DNA of 64,000 bases from Christiangramia portivictoriae DSM 23547 (GTDB lineage: Bacteria; Bacteroidota; Bacteroidia; Flavobacteriales; Flavobacteriaceae): positions 620,001-684,000 of the forward strand of contig NZ_AUHF01000001.1 in the NCBI RefSeq assembly GCF_000423045.1. Direction: 5' to 3'. The stretch's first letter is position 1. Every line of letters starts with the position of its first letter. The notes beneath the pieces are model-generated. The model had not been told where the DNA came from. It saw nothing but the letters and a program-made list of their open reading frames with translations, and did no database searches. The translations under genes were made by a program, and so were the position numbers. Shown here piece by piece: positions 46,300-55,624 of this stretch.

Positions 46300-46313
46300 G
46301 CGGCAGATGCCGC
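46300..46313. repeat. Inverted repeat GCGGCA-GA-TGCCGC in a divergent intergenic region
   Basis: Perfect 6-bp arms with a 2-base centre, GC-rich in an AT-rich 152-bp divergent gap between the DUF255 gene and the phosphate transporter gene. It could be a regulatory site, but nothing else supports that. The rest of the gap shows no promoter I can support. Confidence 0.4.
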
Positions 46314-46398
46314 TTATTCTTAATCTTTTAATAACTTTAACACCTCTGTAATTCCAGCAAATTGTTGGAGTTTTGCAGACTGAAAACAGATCTATCAT

Positions 46399-48669
46399 AT
46401 GGAGGACATTTATATCGTAATGCTTGTGGCGCTTTTCGCCCTCGCCATTACAGATCTTGTAGTAGGAGTTAGCAACGATGCTGTAAACTTCCTGAATTCA
46501 GCTATAGGATCCAAAGCGGTCTCTATGCGTACGATCATGATCATTGCAAGTATAGGAGTTGCCGTGGGAGCGATATTTTCAAGCGGACTCATGGAAGTTG
46601 CCCGAAAAGGGATCTTCATGCCGGGCCAATTCTATTTTGAAGAGATCATGATCATTTTTATGGCAGTGATGATCACAGACGTGTTGCTACTCGACTTTTT
46701 CAATTCCCTGGGATTGCCAACCTCCACCACGGTTTCGATCGTTTTTGAATTACTAGGTGCCGCGGTTTGTATGGCGGTGATCAAGATCTATACCCAGGAT
46801 AATGGAGACTTGGGCTTACTTCAGAATTATATAAATTCATCCAAGGCAACCGAGATTATTCTAGGAATTCTGCTCGCTGTTGTCATCGCATTTATCGTTG
46901 GAGCTTTTGTCCAGTATATTTCCCGACTCATATTCTCCTTTCAGTTCGAGAAGAAGGTGAAATACGTGGGAGCTGCATTTGGCGGGTTTTCACTTACGGC
47001 AATTCTGTATTTTATTGTGATCAAAGGCTTGAAAAGTGTTTCATTCATTGCTCCCGAAACGCTGGCTTTTATCAATGAGAATACCTGGCTGATTGTCCTG
47101 ATTGGCTTCATAATCTTCACGCTGATCTCACAATTTTTAATGAGTATTCTTAAACTGAATATTCTACGAATCATTATCATCATTGGAACCTTTGCGCTGG
47201 CTTTGGCCTTTGCTGGAAATGATCTCGTGAATTTTATTGGAGTTCCCATTGCCGCATGGCAGTCTTTCGATCTTTGGCAGTCGGCTTACAATGCCACCGG
47301 TGCCATGCCATCAGAATTTTTGATGACCGGCCTTTCAGGAAAGGTCAATACGCCAGAGTTGTTATTAGTCTGTGCCGGAGCTGTTATGGTCATCACATTA
47401 TGGTTTTCCAGTAAAGCCAAAACAGTGGTAGATACAGGAATCAATTTATCCAGGCAGGGAGATTCAGTAGAAAGGTTTGAGCCAAACTGGCTTTCCAGAG
47501 GAATCGTAAGATATTCTGTAATGATTGGTGGCGGGGTAAGTGCCATTTTACCCAGCGAATTGAAAAACAAGATCGAGAATAAATTCAGCAAACCGGCTTC
47601 ACATTTACGTAGCAGGAGGGTGGATGCCCCCGCTTTTGATATGGTTCGAGCTTCAGTGAACCTTGTAGTCGCCAGTGTGCTTATTTCTATTGGAACCAAC
47701 ATGAAACTGCCGCTTTCCACAACTTATGTCACCTTTATGGTCGCCATGGGTACTTCGCTTGCAGATAGAGCATGGGATAGGGAAAGCGCCGTTTATCGTG
47801 TGGCTGGAGTACTTAACGTTATTGGTGGCTGGTTTGTAACCGCGATCGTTGCTTTTACCGCCGCCGCAATTTTTGCCTCTATTATTTTCTATGGAGGTAC
47901 AATCGCCCTGGTGGTCCTGATCATCGCAGCTCTCGTGGTGGTGGTAAGAAGCAGTATTCTGCATTCCAGGGAAACGAAGAAAGAGAACGAGAAAAAGAAA
48001 TTTAATAAAAGCGACATCATTACGATCAATGAAATCACTGCGGAAACTTCAGAAAATATTTCCAGGGTGATTGGCGGTATCGATAAAGTGTATTCTAAAA
48101 GTGTGGATCATCTGGGCTATTATGATCTGGGTAAACTGAAGAAGAATTACAAGCGAATCGAGAAACTGGAAGTGGAAGTGGATGAGCTGAAAGACAATAT
48201 TTTTTACTTCATTAAATCTCTTGATGAAAATTCTATTGAAGCCAGTAAGTTTTATATCCTAACGCTGGATTACCTTCAGGATATGGTTCAGTCGATTAGC
48301 TTTATCGCCAGGAACAGTTACAACCACGTACATAACAATCATAAGAACCTTAAGTTTAACCAGATTCGAGACCTTAAAAAGGTAGACGATCGTCTGCAGG
48401 TTCTTTTCGATGAGCTTATGGTGACTTTTAATCATAATGAGTTTGATAAAATCGATGCATTGCTGGATGAAAAACAGGAATTGCTGGATTATGTAAGTGA
48501 CCTTATTCAGAAGCAGATCGAAAGAATAAGAACTTCTGAGTCCAGTCCAAGAAATACCAAGCTTTACTTTGGGATATTACTGGAAACAAAAGATCTTATT
48601 GGTTCCACGATGAATTTGCTACAGCTCTTTCAGGAATTTTATCAGGAGGCAAGAAAAACCAGTTACTAA
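46399..48669 (+). CDS. Inorganic phosphate transporter (PiT) with C-terminal PhoU-like domain
   Basis: 756-residue PiT-family phosphate/cation symporter. Both halves of the inverted repeat are seen: VVGVSNDAVNFLNSAIGSKAV at about 22-42 (with the conserved GxxNDxxN motif) and KLPLSTTYVTFMVAMGTSLADRAWDRESAVYRVAGVLNVIGG at about 437-478. Ten or more hydrophobic helices end near residue 525. The last ~215 residues are soluble and helical (KKNYKRIEKLEVEVDELKDNIFYFIKSL...), similar to PhoU/DUF47 proteins that usually accompany PiT as a separate gene. The fusion suggests phosphate-status control. A terminator follows. Confidence 0.93.
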   Translation: MEDIYIVMLVALFALAITDLVVGVSNDAVNFLNSAIGSKAVSMRTIMIIASIGVAVGAIFSSGLMEVARKGIFMPGQFYFEEIMIIFMAVMITDVLLLDFFNSLGLPTSTTVSIVFELLGAAVCMAVIKIYTQDNGDLGLLQNYINSSKATEIILGILLAVVIAFIVGAFVQYISRLIFSFQFEKKVKYVGAAFGGFSLTAILYFIVIKGLKSVSFIAPETLAFINENTWLIVLIGFIIFTLISQFLMSILKLNILRIIIIIGTFALALAFAGNDLVNFIGVPIAAWQSFDLWQSAYNATGAMPSEFLMTGLSGKVNTPELLLVCAGAVMVITLWFSSKAKTVVDTGINLSRQGDSVERFEPNWLSRGIVRYSVMIGGGVSAILPSELKNKIENKFSKPASHLRSRRVDAPAFDMVRASVNLVVASVLISIGTNMKLPLSTTYVTFMVAMGTSLADRAWDRESAVYRVAGVLNVIGGWFVTAIVAFTAAAIFASIIFYGGTIALVVLIIAALVVVVRSSILHSRETKKENEKKKFNKSDIITINEITAETSENISRVIGGIDKVYSKSVDHLGYYDLGKLKKNYKRIEKLEVEVDELKDNIFYFIKSLDENSIEASKFYILTLDYLQDMVQSISFIARNSYNHVHNNHKNLKFNQIRDLKKVDDRLQVLFDELMVTFNHNEFDKIDALLDEKQELLDYVSDLIQKQIERIRTSESSPRNTKLYFGILLETKDLIGSTMNLLQLFQEFYQEARKTSY

Positions 48670-48672
48670 AAT

Positions 48673-48700
48673 AAAAATCCCTTCAACTGAAGGGATTTTT
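48673..48700. terminator. Bidirectional terminator between the PiT and NifU genes
   Basis: Thirteen-base stem AAAAATCCCTTCA with its complement TGAAGGGATTTTT and a 2-base loop, with A and T tracts on both sides. It can serve both the PiT gene (plus) and the NifU gene (minus). Confidence 0.85.
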
Positions 48701-48728
48701 AAATATTACTGGATAGTGTAAAAACGTT

Positions 48729-49643
48729 CTAGCCATTGATGGCCTCCACGTATTGCACTTTATCCCGAAGCATATCTCTAAGCATTGTTTCAATTCCGCT
48801 TTTAAGGGTCATGGTAGAAGATGGACATCCACTACACGCACCCTGCAGGATCACTTTTACGGTCTTATTCTCTTCATTATAGCTGTCAAAAAGGATATTT
48901 CCTCCATCACTGGCGACCGCAGGTTTGATGTATTCGTCAAGAATTGCGATAATCTGCTGGCTGGTATCGTCCAGTTCCTTGTAGGCAGCATCATCATTTT
49001 CTTCCTGCACCTTCTCAGTCTCCTGCGTTTTAATAGTCTCTGCAGTGAGAACCTCATTTCCATCTTCAATGTAATTTCGAATAAACTCACGCAGTTCCAT
49101 GGTAATCTCATCCCATCCCGCAATATCGTACTTATGGACTGAAACATAGTTCTCGTCGATAAAGACTTCCTTTACGAAAGGAAAATGAAATAATTTTTGA
49201 ACTAAAGGCGCATTCTTCGCGTCGTCGATGTTTTTAAATTCAACCGACTTTAATACAAGTTTCTTGTTCGCAACAAATTTCATTACTGCCGGATTGGGCG
49301 TGCTTTCAGCATAGACTGTTACTGGGACTTTACCGGTGGAGGTCTTTTCTTCTCTGATCACTTCACCACCTTTGTTGAGGTATTCTTCAATTTGATCTGC
49401 TACTTCCTGCTGTACATCGCTCCACTCCACGATATCATATTTTTCAATAGCAATAAAATTTTGCGCGATATATACCGTTTTAACAAATGGAAGATAGAAT
49501 AATTGCTGGGCTAGGGGAGAACGCTTCGCCTCGTCGATATTCTTAAATTCGAAATTTTCATGACGCGTCAGGAACCTGTTGGCTTCAAATTTTACAATGG
49601 AAGCCGTGGTTGTAGGGACTATGTTGATATTAAAATCTTTCAT
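48729..49643 (-). CDS. NifU-like iron-sulfur cluster protein with duplicated N-terminal domain
   Basis: 304-residue iron-sulfur scaffold or carrier. Two Nfu N-terminal domains are arranged in tandem: about residues 10-95 and 105-195, each with the same FEFKNIDEAKRSPLAQQLFYLPFVKTVYI-like pattern. The C-terminal NifU domain (about 220-304) has the cluster-binding motif GACSGCPSS. Function: assembly or delivery of Fe-S clusters, needed in a cell that makes several Fe-S proteins (for example ActB, QueG). The domain duplication appears typical of Flavobacteriaceae. No suf genes nearby. Confidence 0.93.
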   Translation of the reverse strand: MKDFNINIVPTTTASIVKFEANRFLTRHENFEFKNIDEAKRSPLAQQLFYLPFVKTVYIAQNFIAIEKYDIVEWSDVQQEVADQIEEYLNKGGEVIREEKTSTGKVPVTVYAESTPNPAVMKFVANKKLVLKSVEFKNIDDAKNAPLVQKLFHFPFVKEVFIDENYVSVHKYDIAGWDEITMELREFIRNYIEDGNEVLTAETIKTQETEKVQEENDDAAYKELDDTSQQIIAILDEYIKPAVASDGGNILFDSYNEENKTVKVILQGACSGCPSSTMTLKSGIETMLRDMLRDKVQYVEAING

Positions 49644-49704
49644 CTCAAAATTTTTGGCAAAAATACTAAAGAAAAACTACGTAATACATATATTTACAGC
49701 CTTT

Positions 49705-50751
49705 ATGGCGAATTGGGGAACTCTTACAAGAGGTCTTTTACGGCTCTCTTATCAAATGATTTTATGCACTTTTGCTTCATTTGCATTGTGGAATTCCACG
49801 AAGCTGAATGCCCAGGAAGTGATCCCCACCTATTCAGATTATTTAACCGATAATCTTTACCTTATTCATCCCAGCATGGCTGGCGCTTCAAACTATGATC
49901 AACTGCGCATCACCGGTAGAACGCAATGGTTCGACGTACAGGACGCTCCCAACTTACAGACCGCCGCAATTAATATGCGTGCTACCGATAAAATAGGTCT
50001 TGGAGGAATCATGTTCAGAGATGAAAACGGGAACTATTCAAAACTGGGTGCCTATGCTACTTTTGCCTATCATTTGATGTTTTCGCGTAGTACCGTCGAT
50101 CTAAACCAATTGTCTTTTGGAATTAGTGCAGGTGTTATTCAGCATAGACTGGATACCAGCGGTTTTACAACGTTCGATCCTCTGGTTGGCAATAACCAGT
50201 CTGACCTATTCGGGAACATAGATGTTGGAGCTTCCTATTACGTTAATGACCTATATTTTCACCTTGCTGCAAAAAATATACTATCGGTTAGCAGAGATCT
50301 GTTTTATTCAGATGCGGTGCCTAGTAATATGAGAAAGTATTTATTCTCTGCCGGATATGTTTTTAGCTTCGACCGTAATAGTGACTGGAGTTATGAGCCT
50401 TCGATCCTGTTTCAGGCCAGGGAAGCTACCGAGGAAATGGCAATAGATGCAAATATCAAAGCCTACTATCAACTTGATAATAGCAGGTTGTGGGGTGGAG
50501 TTTCTTACCGGAACAGTTTCGAGAGTGCTGAGATTACAGGAGATGGGGAGGCCATTGCCAATCAGCAATTGCGTTACATTAGCCCGTTTGTTGGAATAGA
50601 TTATAAAAAGTTTGTCTTTGGCTACACCTTCAGTTACCAGCTAAATTCTCTCGTGCTAAGCAACACAGGATTCCATCAGATCACTCTGGGCTATAACTTC
50701 GGAAAAAGCCGTCAGCGTTATGACTGTAAATGCCCGGCAATCAATAATTAG
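49705..50751 (+). CDS. PorP/SprF-family type IX secretion membrane protein
   Basis: 348 residues from ATG 49705, giving a hydrophobic signal ending near NAQEVIPTY. A further ATG at 49756 would give a signal peptide without basic residues; longer upstream starts overlap the opposite gene and are rejected. After the signal comes the family start DYLTDNLYLIHPSMAGASNYDQLRITGRTQWF and a beta-strand-rich body ending LGYNFGKSR. PorP/SprF proteins help attach or export specific T9SS cargo. No adjacent cargo gene with a large adhesin is visible. The stop overlaps that of the murI gene (TTAG). Confidence 0.88.
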   Translation: MANWGTLTRGLLRLSYQMILCTFASFALWNSTKLNAQEVIPTYSDYLTDNLYLIHPSMAGASNYDQLRITGRTQWFDVQDAPNLQTAAINMRATDKIGLGGIMFRDENGNYSKLGAYATFAYHLMFSRSTVDLNQLSFGISAGVIQHRLDTSGFTTFDPLVGNNQSDLFGNIDVGASYYVNDLYFHLAAKNILSVSRDLFYSDAVPSNMRKYLFSAGYVFSFDRNSDWSYEPSILFQAREATEEMAIDANIKAYYQLDNSRLWGGVSYRNSFESAEITGDGEAIANQQLRYISPFVGIDYKKFVFGYTFSYQLNSLVLSNTGFHQITLGYNFGKSRQRYDCKCPAINN

Positions 50752-51539
50752 AAATCCAGGGTATCTACCTTGTAATTGTGCACTTCCGAAGAAATAATGG
50801 AAGCGAGCACCAGTGGGTTAGCATTCGAATAGAACAGGTTACTGCTGTTTGCTGATGTTTCATTTAACAAATCTTGAGCAGCAAGAATACTTTTGGTTTG
50901 TTTTGCCACTGCTTCTCCAGAATCTATGATCTGTACCGAATTGGGTAATATTTCTCGCAGCACTGGAATAAGATAAGGGTAATGGCTGCAGCCTAGAACG
51001 AGATGATCTATTCTGGCTTCAAGCATTGGTTGTAGTAAATAGAGCAGAAGATCTTTCATCTCCGGGCTATTCGTTTCTCCGGCTTCGATAAGTTCCACGA
51101 GTCCGTTTCCCTCCACTTCGACTACCTGTATATCTTTGGTATATAATTCACTGGTCTGTGCGAAAAGTTCACTGGAAAGAGTTCCCCTGGTTGCCAGAAT
51201 CCCTATGGCCTTATTGGTGCTCTTTAATGCGGCAGGTTTAATCGCCGGTTCGATGCCTATAAATGGAACTTTGTAGGAGTTTCTAAGAACTTTAATAGCA
51301 TTGGTAGTGGCAGTGTTGCAGGCAACGACAATAAGTTTGCAATCGAGCTCCAGAAGTTTTTCCGTGTTTTTGACGGAAAGAGCTATGATTTCTTCCTGGG
51401 TTTTTAATCCATAAGGAGCGTTTTTGCTATCAGATAAATAGATGGTATTCTCATAGGGAAGGAGTTCGTGTATCTCTTTCCAGATGGAAGTTCCTCCAAC
51501 TCCCGAATCAAATATACCTATAGGCTGCATCTTATTCAT
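50748..51539 (-). CDS. murI: Glutamate racemase
   Basis: 263-residue enzyme making D-glutamate for peptidoglycan. The active-site cysteines and surrounding motifs are complete: GIFDSGVGG at the N-terminus, VVACNTATTNAI and VLGCSHYPYL. It is the last gene of the minus-strand envelope cluster, after the ompH terminator. Four-base overlap at the stop with the PorP/SprF gene. Confidence 0.97.
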   Translation of the reverse strand: MNKMQPIGIFDSGVGGTSIWKEIHELLPYENTIYLSDSKNAPYGLKTQEEIIALSVKNTEKLLELDCKLIVVACNTATTNAIKVLRNSYKVPFIGIEPAIKPAALKSTNKAIGILATRGTLSSELFAQTSELYTKDIQVVEVEGNGLVELIEAGETNSPEMKDLLLYLLQPMLEARIDHLVLGCSHYPYLIPVLREILPNSVQIIDSGEAVAKQTKSILAAQDLLNETSANSSNLFYSNANPLVLASIISSEVHNYKVDTLDF

Positions 51540-51551
51540 AGACTTCTAAAA

Positions 51552-51582
51552 TAAAAAAACTGCGCACTAAGTGTACGCAGTT
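51552..51582 (-). terminator. Terminator after the second ompH gene (minus strand)
   Basis: On the minus strand, AACTGCG pairs with CGCAGTT around an inner imperfect CACTTAGTG hairpin, followed by a run of seven T. It separates the bamA-ompH-ompH unit from murI. Confidence 0.85.
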
Positions 51583-51609
51583 CAAAAATTTTATTGAAAT
51601 GTAATTCAA

Positions 51610-52119
51610 TTACAGTCCTAAATCTTTCTTTACATCTGTAGTTAGATCATACCCATCAGCTAGAAGCACACCTGTTCCAGTTGTAGAGTCCAGTACGTAA
51701 TCGTATCCTTTCGCTCTTGCTACTTTCTGAATGCTGGCACGAACTTTTTCAAGAACTGGTCTTAGAAGATCAGTTTCTTTTTTCTGAAGATCCTGTCTTG
51801 CTTTTGCGCTATGTTCCTGGATTCTTCTTTGAGCAGCCTGAATCTCAGCTCCTCTTTTCTGATTCTCTTCATCAGATTTTGTGTTAGCTTCAGCTTCGTA
51901 ACGCTGCATGGTACTTTGAGCTTCAGATAACATATCCTTGATCTCAGCATCATACGTTTTCTCAAGTTTCTGAAGTTGATCCATTGCACTCTTGTATTCC
52001 GGGAGTGACTGTACCAACTCCTGAGTAGCGATATGAGCAACTTTAGACTGTGCGTTTGTAAAAGCAGTAGCGCCAATCATTAAAGCTAAAGCTATAAAAA
52101 GTGTTCTGAATTGTTTCAT
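51610..52119 (-). CDS. OmpH/Skp-family periplasmic chaperone (short)
   Basis: 169-residue periplasmic chaperone for outer-membrane proteins. Signal peptide to about residue 23 (GATAFTNAQ), then the Skp-like SKVAHIATQELVQSLPEYKSAMDQLQKLEKTYDAEI start, a long coiled-coil middle (about 50-125) and a YDYVLDSTTGTGVLLADGYDLT end. Partner of BamA. It lies 31 bp after the longer paralogue and is followed by a terminator. Confidence 0.93.
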   Translation of the reverse strand: MKQFRTLFIALALMIGATAFTNAQSKVAHIATQELVQSLPEYKSAMDQLQKLEKTYDAEIKDMLSEAQSTMQRYEAEANTKSDEENQKRGAEIQAAQRRIQEHSAKARQDLQKKETDLLRPVLEKVRASIQKVARAKGYDYVLDSTTGTGVLLADGYDLTTDVKKDLGL

Positions 52120-52150
52120 TGTAATCGTCGTTAAAAATTAAAGTTTAAAT

Positions 52151-52960
52151 TTAGTTTATAGTATCATTCTTAGTTTCGCGTGCTTTCAGCAAAGAATCCC
52201 TTTTACGTTCTCTCTCGGCCAAAATTTTTGCACGTCTTTCTTCAAATTCCTTTTGCCTGGCAAGCTTTAAAGAATCCCGTTCTTTTTTTCTGGCTTCGAT
52301 CAGGGCTTCACGTTCAGTCTGGCGTTCTTTAACCAGTTCTTCACGTTCAGTAATTTCTGCATCCTGTTCCACTGTTCTGTTCTCTTCACGTTCAAACTGC
52401 TCTACTTCGTTACGGCCCTGTAACTGCTCACGATTTGCGGTACGTTTAATGGTTCGTAATACCGTTTCGCTTACATCATACTGCCTGTCTGCATAGATCA
52501 TTCCAACGTCTGAAGTCCGGTCGAAGATAAAATCAAAATTTCTGTTTTCAGCAATTTGCTGGACCGCTGTGAAAACCTGATCCTGAATTGGTCTTACCAA
52601 TTGCTTCTTTTGAATCATATAATCACCATTGGGACCAAATCGCTTTTGCTGATAGTCAAGGACCTGTTGCTCCATATAAGAAATTTCATCTTCACGCTCT
52701 TCGATCAGTTCTCTGGTTAAAAGAGCTTTCTCATTGTCAAGTTTGGAACGCATGGCCTCAACAGCGCGCATTTTAGTTTCTGCTTCCGCTTTCCATTCCT
52801 GAACACGGCTTTCCAGTTGCTTTGAAGCTTCCTGATATTCCGGAACGTTTTCAAGAATATATTCCATATCGATATAGCCTAATCGAATGGTCTTTTGAGC
52901 CGTCGCTGTAGTAAGACCTATCAACAGAAATATCAGTATGAATTGTATTCTTTTTTTCAT
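52151..52960 (-). CDS. OmpH/Skp-family periplasmic chaperone (long)
   Basis: 269-residue Skp-family protein. Signal peptide to about residue 21 (TTATAQ); family start TIRLGYIDMEYILENVPEYQEASKQLESRV; central coiled coil. The C-terminal ~90 residues are a highly charged coiled coil (REELVKERQTEREALIEARKKERDSLKLARQ) that the shorter paralogue lacks, so the tentacles are longer. It is 32 bp downstream of bamA. This pair order is common in flavobacteria. Confidence 0.93.
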   Translation of the reverse strand: MKKRIQFILIFLLIGLTTATAQKTIRLGYIDMEYILENVPEYQEASKQLESRVQEWKAEAETKMRAVEAMRSKLDNEKALLTRELIEEREDEISYMEQQVLDYQQKRFGPNGDYMIQKKQLVRPIQDQVFTAVQQIAENRNFDFIFDRTSDVGMIYADRQYDVSETVLRTIKRTANREQLQGRNEVEQFEREENRTVEQDAEITEREELVKERQTEREALIEARKKERDSLKLARQKEFEERRAKILAERERKRDSLLKARETKNDTIN

Positions 52961-52992
52961 TCAGATCGAATATAGAAAATATCGTGCCAATT

Positions 52993-55617
52993 TTAAAATT
53001 GTTGACCTATGATAAAGTGTGTTTCCCATCCATTAGGACCAGGCTGACCACCTACGATCTCGTCGAAACCATATCCAAAGTCAATCCCTAGTAATCCAAA
53101 GGTTGGCATGAATACTCGTAGTCCAACTCCGGCAGATCTGTTCAACTGGAATGGGTTGTAGTCTCTGAAGTTATCATACGTCGCACCTGCTTCAAGGAAT
53201 GACAATGCATAGATGGAAGCAGCTGGTTTCAAGGTAATGGGGAATCTAAGTTCAAGCGAAAATTTGTTATAGATCACAGCTCCATCATCTCTATCATTGA
53301 TACCTCTATCGATTGGCACAACCGACTGGTTTGGATATCCTCTTAACTGTATGGTTTCCCTTCCATCAAGACTGAAGGCTCCAAGACCATCACCACCTAG
53401 ATAGTAACGTTCAAATGGCGGAATACCTCTCTCACTATTGTAAGCTCCAAGGAATCCAAATTCAGCATGCGTACGAAGTACAAGATCACTGCTTGGACCA
53501 AAGTTAGCCAAAGTCTCATACCAGCTTCCAGCAAGTTTAATTTTATAGAACTCCAGCCAGTTATATTTCTTTTGATCTACTTTCTCCTGGTCTGGAACAG
53601 AGTTTTCAGAAGTCACCCTGTTTCCGTTGTTATCGATCAGGTTGCCGTTGTCGTCTCTCAACTGGTATTCCGGATCATTTTCAAGGTTTCCGTAGTCTAC
53701 ACCATTCCAAAGAGAGTAAGGAGGAGTGAATTTCGCGGTAAAGTCGAATTTAGATCCCTGTGTTGGGAATATTGGGTTAAAGGCTGTATTGTCCCTTGTA
53801 ATTCCCAACTGGTAATAAAGGTTATTTGAGTGACCATCCCCAAAGGTAAAAAGTCCAGTATTGTAATTGTTAAGATCGTATCTCTGAAAACCAACTACGT
53901 TTGAGATCGTAGCGTACTGGTCTGGCTCTCTAAGTCTTTTTCCAAGACCTATGCTTACCCCAAGAATATCGAAACTTCTGGTCTTATCTGCTTCTCTCTC
54001 CACATAATCGAATAGAAACTGTCTGGTATAGCTGAAGGAAGTAGATAAACTAACCGGCTCTTCACCACCTAACCACGGCTCTCTGAAGGATAAGCTGTAA
54101 GTCTGGTAGAATGTACTGGCCTGTGCCCTTAAAGATAAGGTCTGTCCATCTCCCATGGGGATAGGGTCGTAAGCATCTTTGTCAAACAAGCCTTGAATGC
54201 TGAAGTTGTTGAAGGATAATCCCAGGGTTCCAATAAAACCACCACCTCCGTAACCACCTTGTAGTTCGATCTGGCTGGCTCCCGATTCCACCACCTGGTA
54301 TTCCAGGCTTAAAGTTCCTTCCCTTGGATCTGGATCTACAAATTCAGGATTTAATTGTTCTGCATCAAAGAATCCCAGTGCACCCAATTCACGAATGGTG
54401 GAAACCACAGCCTGCTGACTATATTTCTGTCCTGGCTTGGTTCTCATCTCCCGATAGATCACATGATCTTTGGTCTTGTTATTTCCAGTAACTCTAATCT
54501 CATCGAAAAAAGCTTCTTTTCCTTCAAGGATCCTTACTTCAAAATCGATCGTATCATTATAGACATTCGTTTCTACAAGATCGATATTAGAGAATAAGTA
54601 TCCATTATTCTGGTAGATATTGGCGATAGACGTTTTGTTTGGTTCTCTACTTTGAATTCTTTCATCAATAAGCACTCCGTTGTAAACATCGCCTTTTTCA
54701 ACTCCCAAAGCCTTACTAAGCTGTTCATCTGTATAAGCAGCATTCCCCAGGAAATCAATATTGCCAACATAATAACGATTCCCTTCCTCAATATCGAGCT
54801 TAAGGCTGATGGTTTCTTTGTCGTTCTTGATAAGGGTGTCTGATAGAATTCGAGCATCCCGAAAGCCTTCTTCTTTGTACTTGTTAATAAGAGAAGTCTT
54901 GTCTTCCTGGTAATCTGCGCGAACAAACTTGGATCGCTTCCAGAACCTGATAATGTTCTTTTGTTTTGTGTTTTTCATGTTTCTCTTCAGCTTGGCGTCT
55001 GATAGCTCATCATTGCCTGTGAAGTCGATACTCTTGATCTTAACACGATCTCCCTTGTTTACATTTACAAGCATATTCACCTTGTTGGCGCCGGTAGTAT
55101 CATCTACAGGTTTTGTTTGTATGTAAACATCGGTATTAAAATAACCTTCTTTCTTATATTTATTCTGAATATAATTCCTGGTTGTGGTAATTAGGTTTTC
55201 TGTTACTTTGGCGCCGGGTTTAAGGCTGTTTTCATCTATAAGTTCGTCACGGTCACTTTTCTTCTTTAAACCTGTGAATGTTGTTTGATTAAGAACAGGA
55301 ACTTCCTTGATCTCCAGTTCGAGATCTGCTACGTTGCCCTCAACATTGGTGATATAGAAGTTGATATCACTAAACAGATCCAGAGACCAGAGCTTATTGA
55401 TGACATTTCTCAACTTTTCACCCGGAATATAGATCTCCTGTCCAGATTTTAGGCCGGTATAGGTAAGGACCGTCTTTTCGTTGTAGGTGGTGGTTCCGGT
55501 AACTTTTATTTCTCCAATGGTGTATTTTTTAGAATCTCCCAGTGGCAGGTCCTGTGCTTTGGCAGCTATACTGAAAATGAAAAAAAATGCGAAAAGTGTA
55601 AAAATCTTTTTTGTCAT
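52993..55617 (-). CDS. bamA: Outer membrane protein assembly factor BamA
   Basis: 874 residues from the ATG at 55617 (MTKKIFTLFAFFFIFSIAAKAQ). A longer reading to 55755 would overlap uppS and spoil the signal peptide, so I reject it. Five POTRA domains span about residues 26-440, then a 16-stranded barrel ends in GQPGPNGWETHFIIGQQF. Function: folds and inserts outer-membrane proteins. The GGYGGGGFIGTLGLSFNNFSI strand and the RGYPNQ loop are typical. The gene lies 7 bp after uppS. Confidence 0.96.
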   Translation of the reverse strand: MTKKIFTLFAFFFIFSIAAKAQDLPLGDSKKYTIGEIKVTGTTTYNEKTVLTYTGLKSGQEIYIPGEKLRNVINKLWSLDLFSDINFYITNVEGNVADLELEIKEVPVLNQTTFTGLKKKSDRDELIDENSLKPGAKVTENLITTTRNYIQNKYKKEGYFNTDVYIQTKPVDDTTGANKVNMLVNVNKGDRVKIKSIDFTGNDELSDAKLKRNMKNTKQKNIIRFWKRSKFVRADYQEDKTSLINKYKEEGFRDARILSDTLIKNDKETISLKLDIEEGNRYYVGNIDFLGNAAYTDEQLSKALGVEKGDVYNGVLIDERIQSREPNKTSIANIYQNNGYLFSNIDLVETNVYNDTIDFEVRILEGKEAFFDEIRVTGNNKTKDHVIYREMRTKPGQKYSQQAVVSTIRELGALGFFDAEQLNPEFVDPDPREGTLSLEYQVVESGASQIELQGGYGGGGFIGTLGLSFNNFSIQGLFDKDAYDPIPMGDGQTLSLRAQASTFYQTYSLSFREPWLGGEEPVSLSTSFSYTRQFLFDYVEREADKTRSFDILGVSIGLGKRLREPDQYATISNVVGFQRYDLNNYNTGLFTFGDGHSNNLYYQLGITRDNTAFNPIFPTQGSKFDFTAKFTPPYSLWNGVDYGNLENDPEYQLRDDNGNLIDNNGNRVTSENSVPDQEKVDQKKYNWLEFYKIKLAGSWYETLANFGPSSDLVLRTHAEFGFLGAYNSERGIPPFERYYLGGDGLGAFSLDGRETIQLRGYPNQSVVPIDRGINDRDDGAVIYNKFSLELRFPITLKPAASIYALSFLEAGATYDNFRDYNPFQLNRSAGVGLRVFMPTFGLLGIDFGYGFDEIVGGQPGPNGWETHFIIGQQF

Positions 55618-55624
55618 GGATGCA

